Source: JAADDV01 sp964582875 (lineage in GTDB: Bacteria > Aquificota > Aquificia > Aquificales > Hydrogenothermaceae). Taken from it: 23,321 nucleotides of DNA. Shown here one piece after another: positions 22,197 through 23,321 of this stretch. The DNA is taken from contig CAZOTZ010000018.1 of the NCBI GenBank assembly GCA_964582875.1, forward strand, positions 1 to 23,321, given 5' to 3'. Position 1 is the first letter of the stretch. Every line of letters begins with the position of its first letter. A model generated the notes under the pieces. The model was not told where the DNA came from. It ran no database searches and saw only the letters and a list, made by a program, of their open reading frames with translations. The position numbers and the translations under genes were made by a program.

Positions 22197-23309
22197 TTAC
22201 CTTTCTCTTATACCTGCAATAAACTCCTCAACCATCTGTCTTGCTTTATAGTCTGGATACTGTATAGGAGGATGCTTCATAGTGTAAGCTGATATAGAGT
22301 ATAGAGGACCAGCCACACCTCTATCTCTTGCAAGTTTGGCACATCTAATAGCCTCTATTGCTACTCCAGCACTGTTTGGAGAATCTTCAACTTCAAGTCT
22401 TAGTTCAATATTCATAGGAACATCCCCAAACAATCTACCTTCCAATCTTATAAAGGCTATCTTTTTATCCTTAAGCCAGGGAACATAATCTGAAGGTCCT
22501 ATATGAACATTTCTTGGGTCTATTCCATAAGGTATTAAAGATGTTACCGCTTCTGTTTTTGATTTCTTTTTTGTTGCAAGCCTACTTCTTTCAAGCATAT
22601 TAAGAAAGTCAGTATTCCCACCTACATTAAGCTGGTATGTTCTATCTATTTTAACTCCCCTTTCAAGGAGCAGTTGTGTAAGTACACGATGGGTAATCGT
22701 TGCCCCTACCTGTGATTTTATATCATCTCCTATAACAGGAATACCTTCAGCTTCAAATTTTTTAGCCCATTCTTCACTGGAAACAATGAATGTTGGCATA
22801 CAGTTTATAAAAGAAACACCGGCTTTTAAACAGGCTTCTGCATAGTACCTTGCTGCTTTCTCTGCTCCAACAGGAACGTAGTTTATTAATACATCAGCCT
22901 CAGTTTCCATTAGAACCTTTGCAACAGTATCTACACTATCCTCTTTTGCATCTGACACAACAAAAGCATTTTCAGGGGGATAGTTTTTCATATGTTCAGG
23001 ATAACCATCAAGGACTTTTCCTTTTCTTACTTTTACACCAGTTTTTGGGATTTCCCTCTGGAAAACTGTGGTACAGTTTGGAGGATTAAAAATAGCTTCA
23101 GATACATCGTATCCTACTTTTCTTTCATCAATATCCCACGCTGCAACAATTTCTATATCCCATGGTTTATATCCCCCAATATCCTCATGCATCAAACCAC
23201 TTGATTCTATATTCTGTTTTTCTTTGTAGTAGTAAATTCCCTGAATAAGTGCACTTGCACAGTTCCCAACACCTGCTATAGCTACCCTTATCTTTTTTGA
23301 ATCAGCCAC
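22197..23309 (-). CDS. ino1: myo-Inositol-1-phosphate synthase
   Basis: It converts glucose 6-phosphate to L-myo-inositol 1-phosphate with NAD. The N-terminal NAD loop is VAIAGVGNCASALIQGI (9-25). The conserved core holds VLINYVPVGAEKAARYYAEACL, INCMPTFI, and PVIGDDIKSQVGATITHRVL with catalytic lysine; NVGGNTDFLNML follows. This is the shorter prokaryotic (actinobacterial/archaeal) form, 370 residues. In Aquificota, inositol serves phosphatidylinositol lipids and sometimes the heat-protecting solute di-myo-inositol phosphate; which applies here is not shown. The start is GTG at 23309, 6 nt after AGGAGG, which is the last thing visible in the window. Confidence 0.93.
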   Translation of the reverse strand: MADSKKIRVAIAGVGNCASALIQGIYYYKEKQNIESSGLMHEDIGGYKPWDIEIVAAWDIDERKVGYDVSEAIFNPPNCTTVFQREIPKTGVKVRKGKVLDGYPEHMKNYPPENAFVVSDAKEDSVDTVAKVLMETEADVLINYVPVGAEKAARYYAEACLKAGVSFINCMPTFIVSSEEWAKKFEAEGIPVIGDDIKSQVGATITHRVLTQLLLERGVKIDRTYQLNVGGNTDFLNMLERSRLATKKKSKTEAVTSLIPYGIDPRNVHIGPSDYVPWLKDKKIAFIRLEGRLFGDVPMNIELRLEVEDSPNSAGVAIEAIRCAKLARDRGVAGPLYSISAYTMKHPPIQYPDYKARQMVEEFIAGIRER

Positions 23310-23321
23310 CTCAGGCCTCCT

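Noticed and set aside
1..23321. CRISPR arrays, insertion sequences, tRNA genes, prophage or defence genes.
   Set aside because: No repeat-spacer pattern, transposase, integrase, tRNA-like fold or defence domain was seen; every gap is under about 160 bp and most genes are housekeeping.

Overview
This 23.3 kb window is chromosomal, AT-rich and very gene-dense. It looks like a member of the Aquificota, most likely the Hydrogenothermaceae (Persephonella or Sulfurihydrogenibium type). The strongest evidence is a two-subunit ATP-citrate lyase (aclB-aclA) next to a monomeric isocitrate dehydrogenase, which marks the reductive TCA cycle as run in that family. Lipopolysaccharide and outer-membrane genes (gmhB, rmlD, a beta-barrel, a CpoB-like lipoprotein) show a Gram-negative envelope. 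A ferredoxin-thioredoxin reductase subunit, a rubredoxin and a multihaem cytochrome fit a ferredoxin-based chemolithoautotroph. The lineage is inferred from gene content; no rRNA or tRNA gene was seen in the window.

Layout. 30-757 (minus): FTR catalytic subunit and a small membrane protein, joined by an ATGA overlap. 893-1729 (plus): a secreted triheme cytochrome, separated from FTR by a Fur-like operator. 1786-2846 (plus): an unknown protein and gmhB, ending in a hairpin terminator. 2871-4235 (minus): speD and a short RlmN-family radical SAM enzyme. 4304-5665 (plus): bioA, which shares a symmetric promoter with the radical SAM gene. 5662-8052 (minus): an envelope operon of a two-helix membrane protein, a CpoB-like lipoprotein, uppS and cdsA. 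8113-9964 (plus): asd, rubredoxin and a SAM methyltransferase. 9948-10644 (minus): two small membrane-anchored unknowns, one with an EF-hand-like loop. 10803-13049: monomeric IDH. 13185-16373: aclB-aclA. 16503-19811: a PcrA/UvrD helicase and purT. 19808-20641 (minus): rmlD. 20689-21363 (plus): an orphan OmpR/PhoB-type response regulator. 21384-23309 (minus): an outer-membrane barrel and inositol-1-phosphate synthase.

How the genes work together. IDH and ACL cover the citrate end of the reductive TCA cycle: isocitrate is made by carboxylation of 2-oxoglutarate, and citrate is cleaved to acetyl-CoA and oxaloacetate. They are separate transcription units with a strong terminator between them. 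The other genes serve biosynthesis (biotin, lysine/threonine/methionine, polyamine, purine), the envelope (undecaprenyl phosphate, CDP-diacylglycerol, LPS sugars) and DNA maintenance.

I see no mobile element, CRISPR array, prophage or defence island. The points most worth following up are the N-terminally short RlmN homologue with an intact active site, the Fur-like box by the cytochrome, overlapping back-to-back -10 elements at three divergent gene pairs, nested palindromes at the ACL promoter, and several small membrane proteins of unknown function. No gene-free stretch exceeds about 160 bp.
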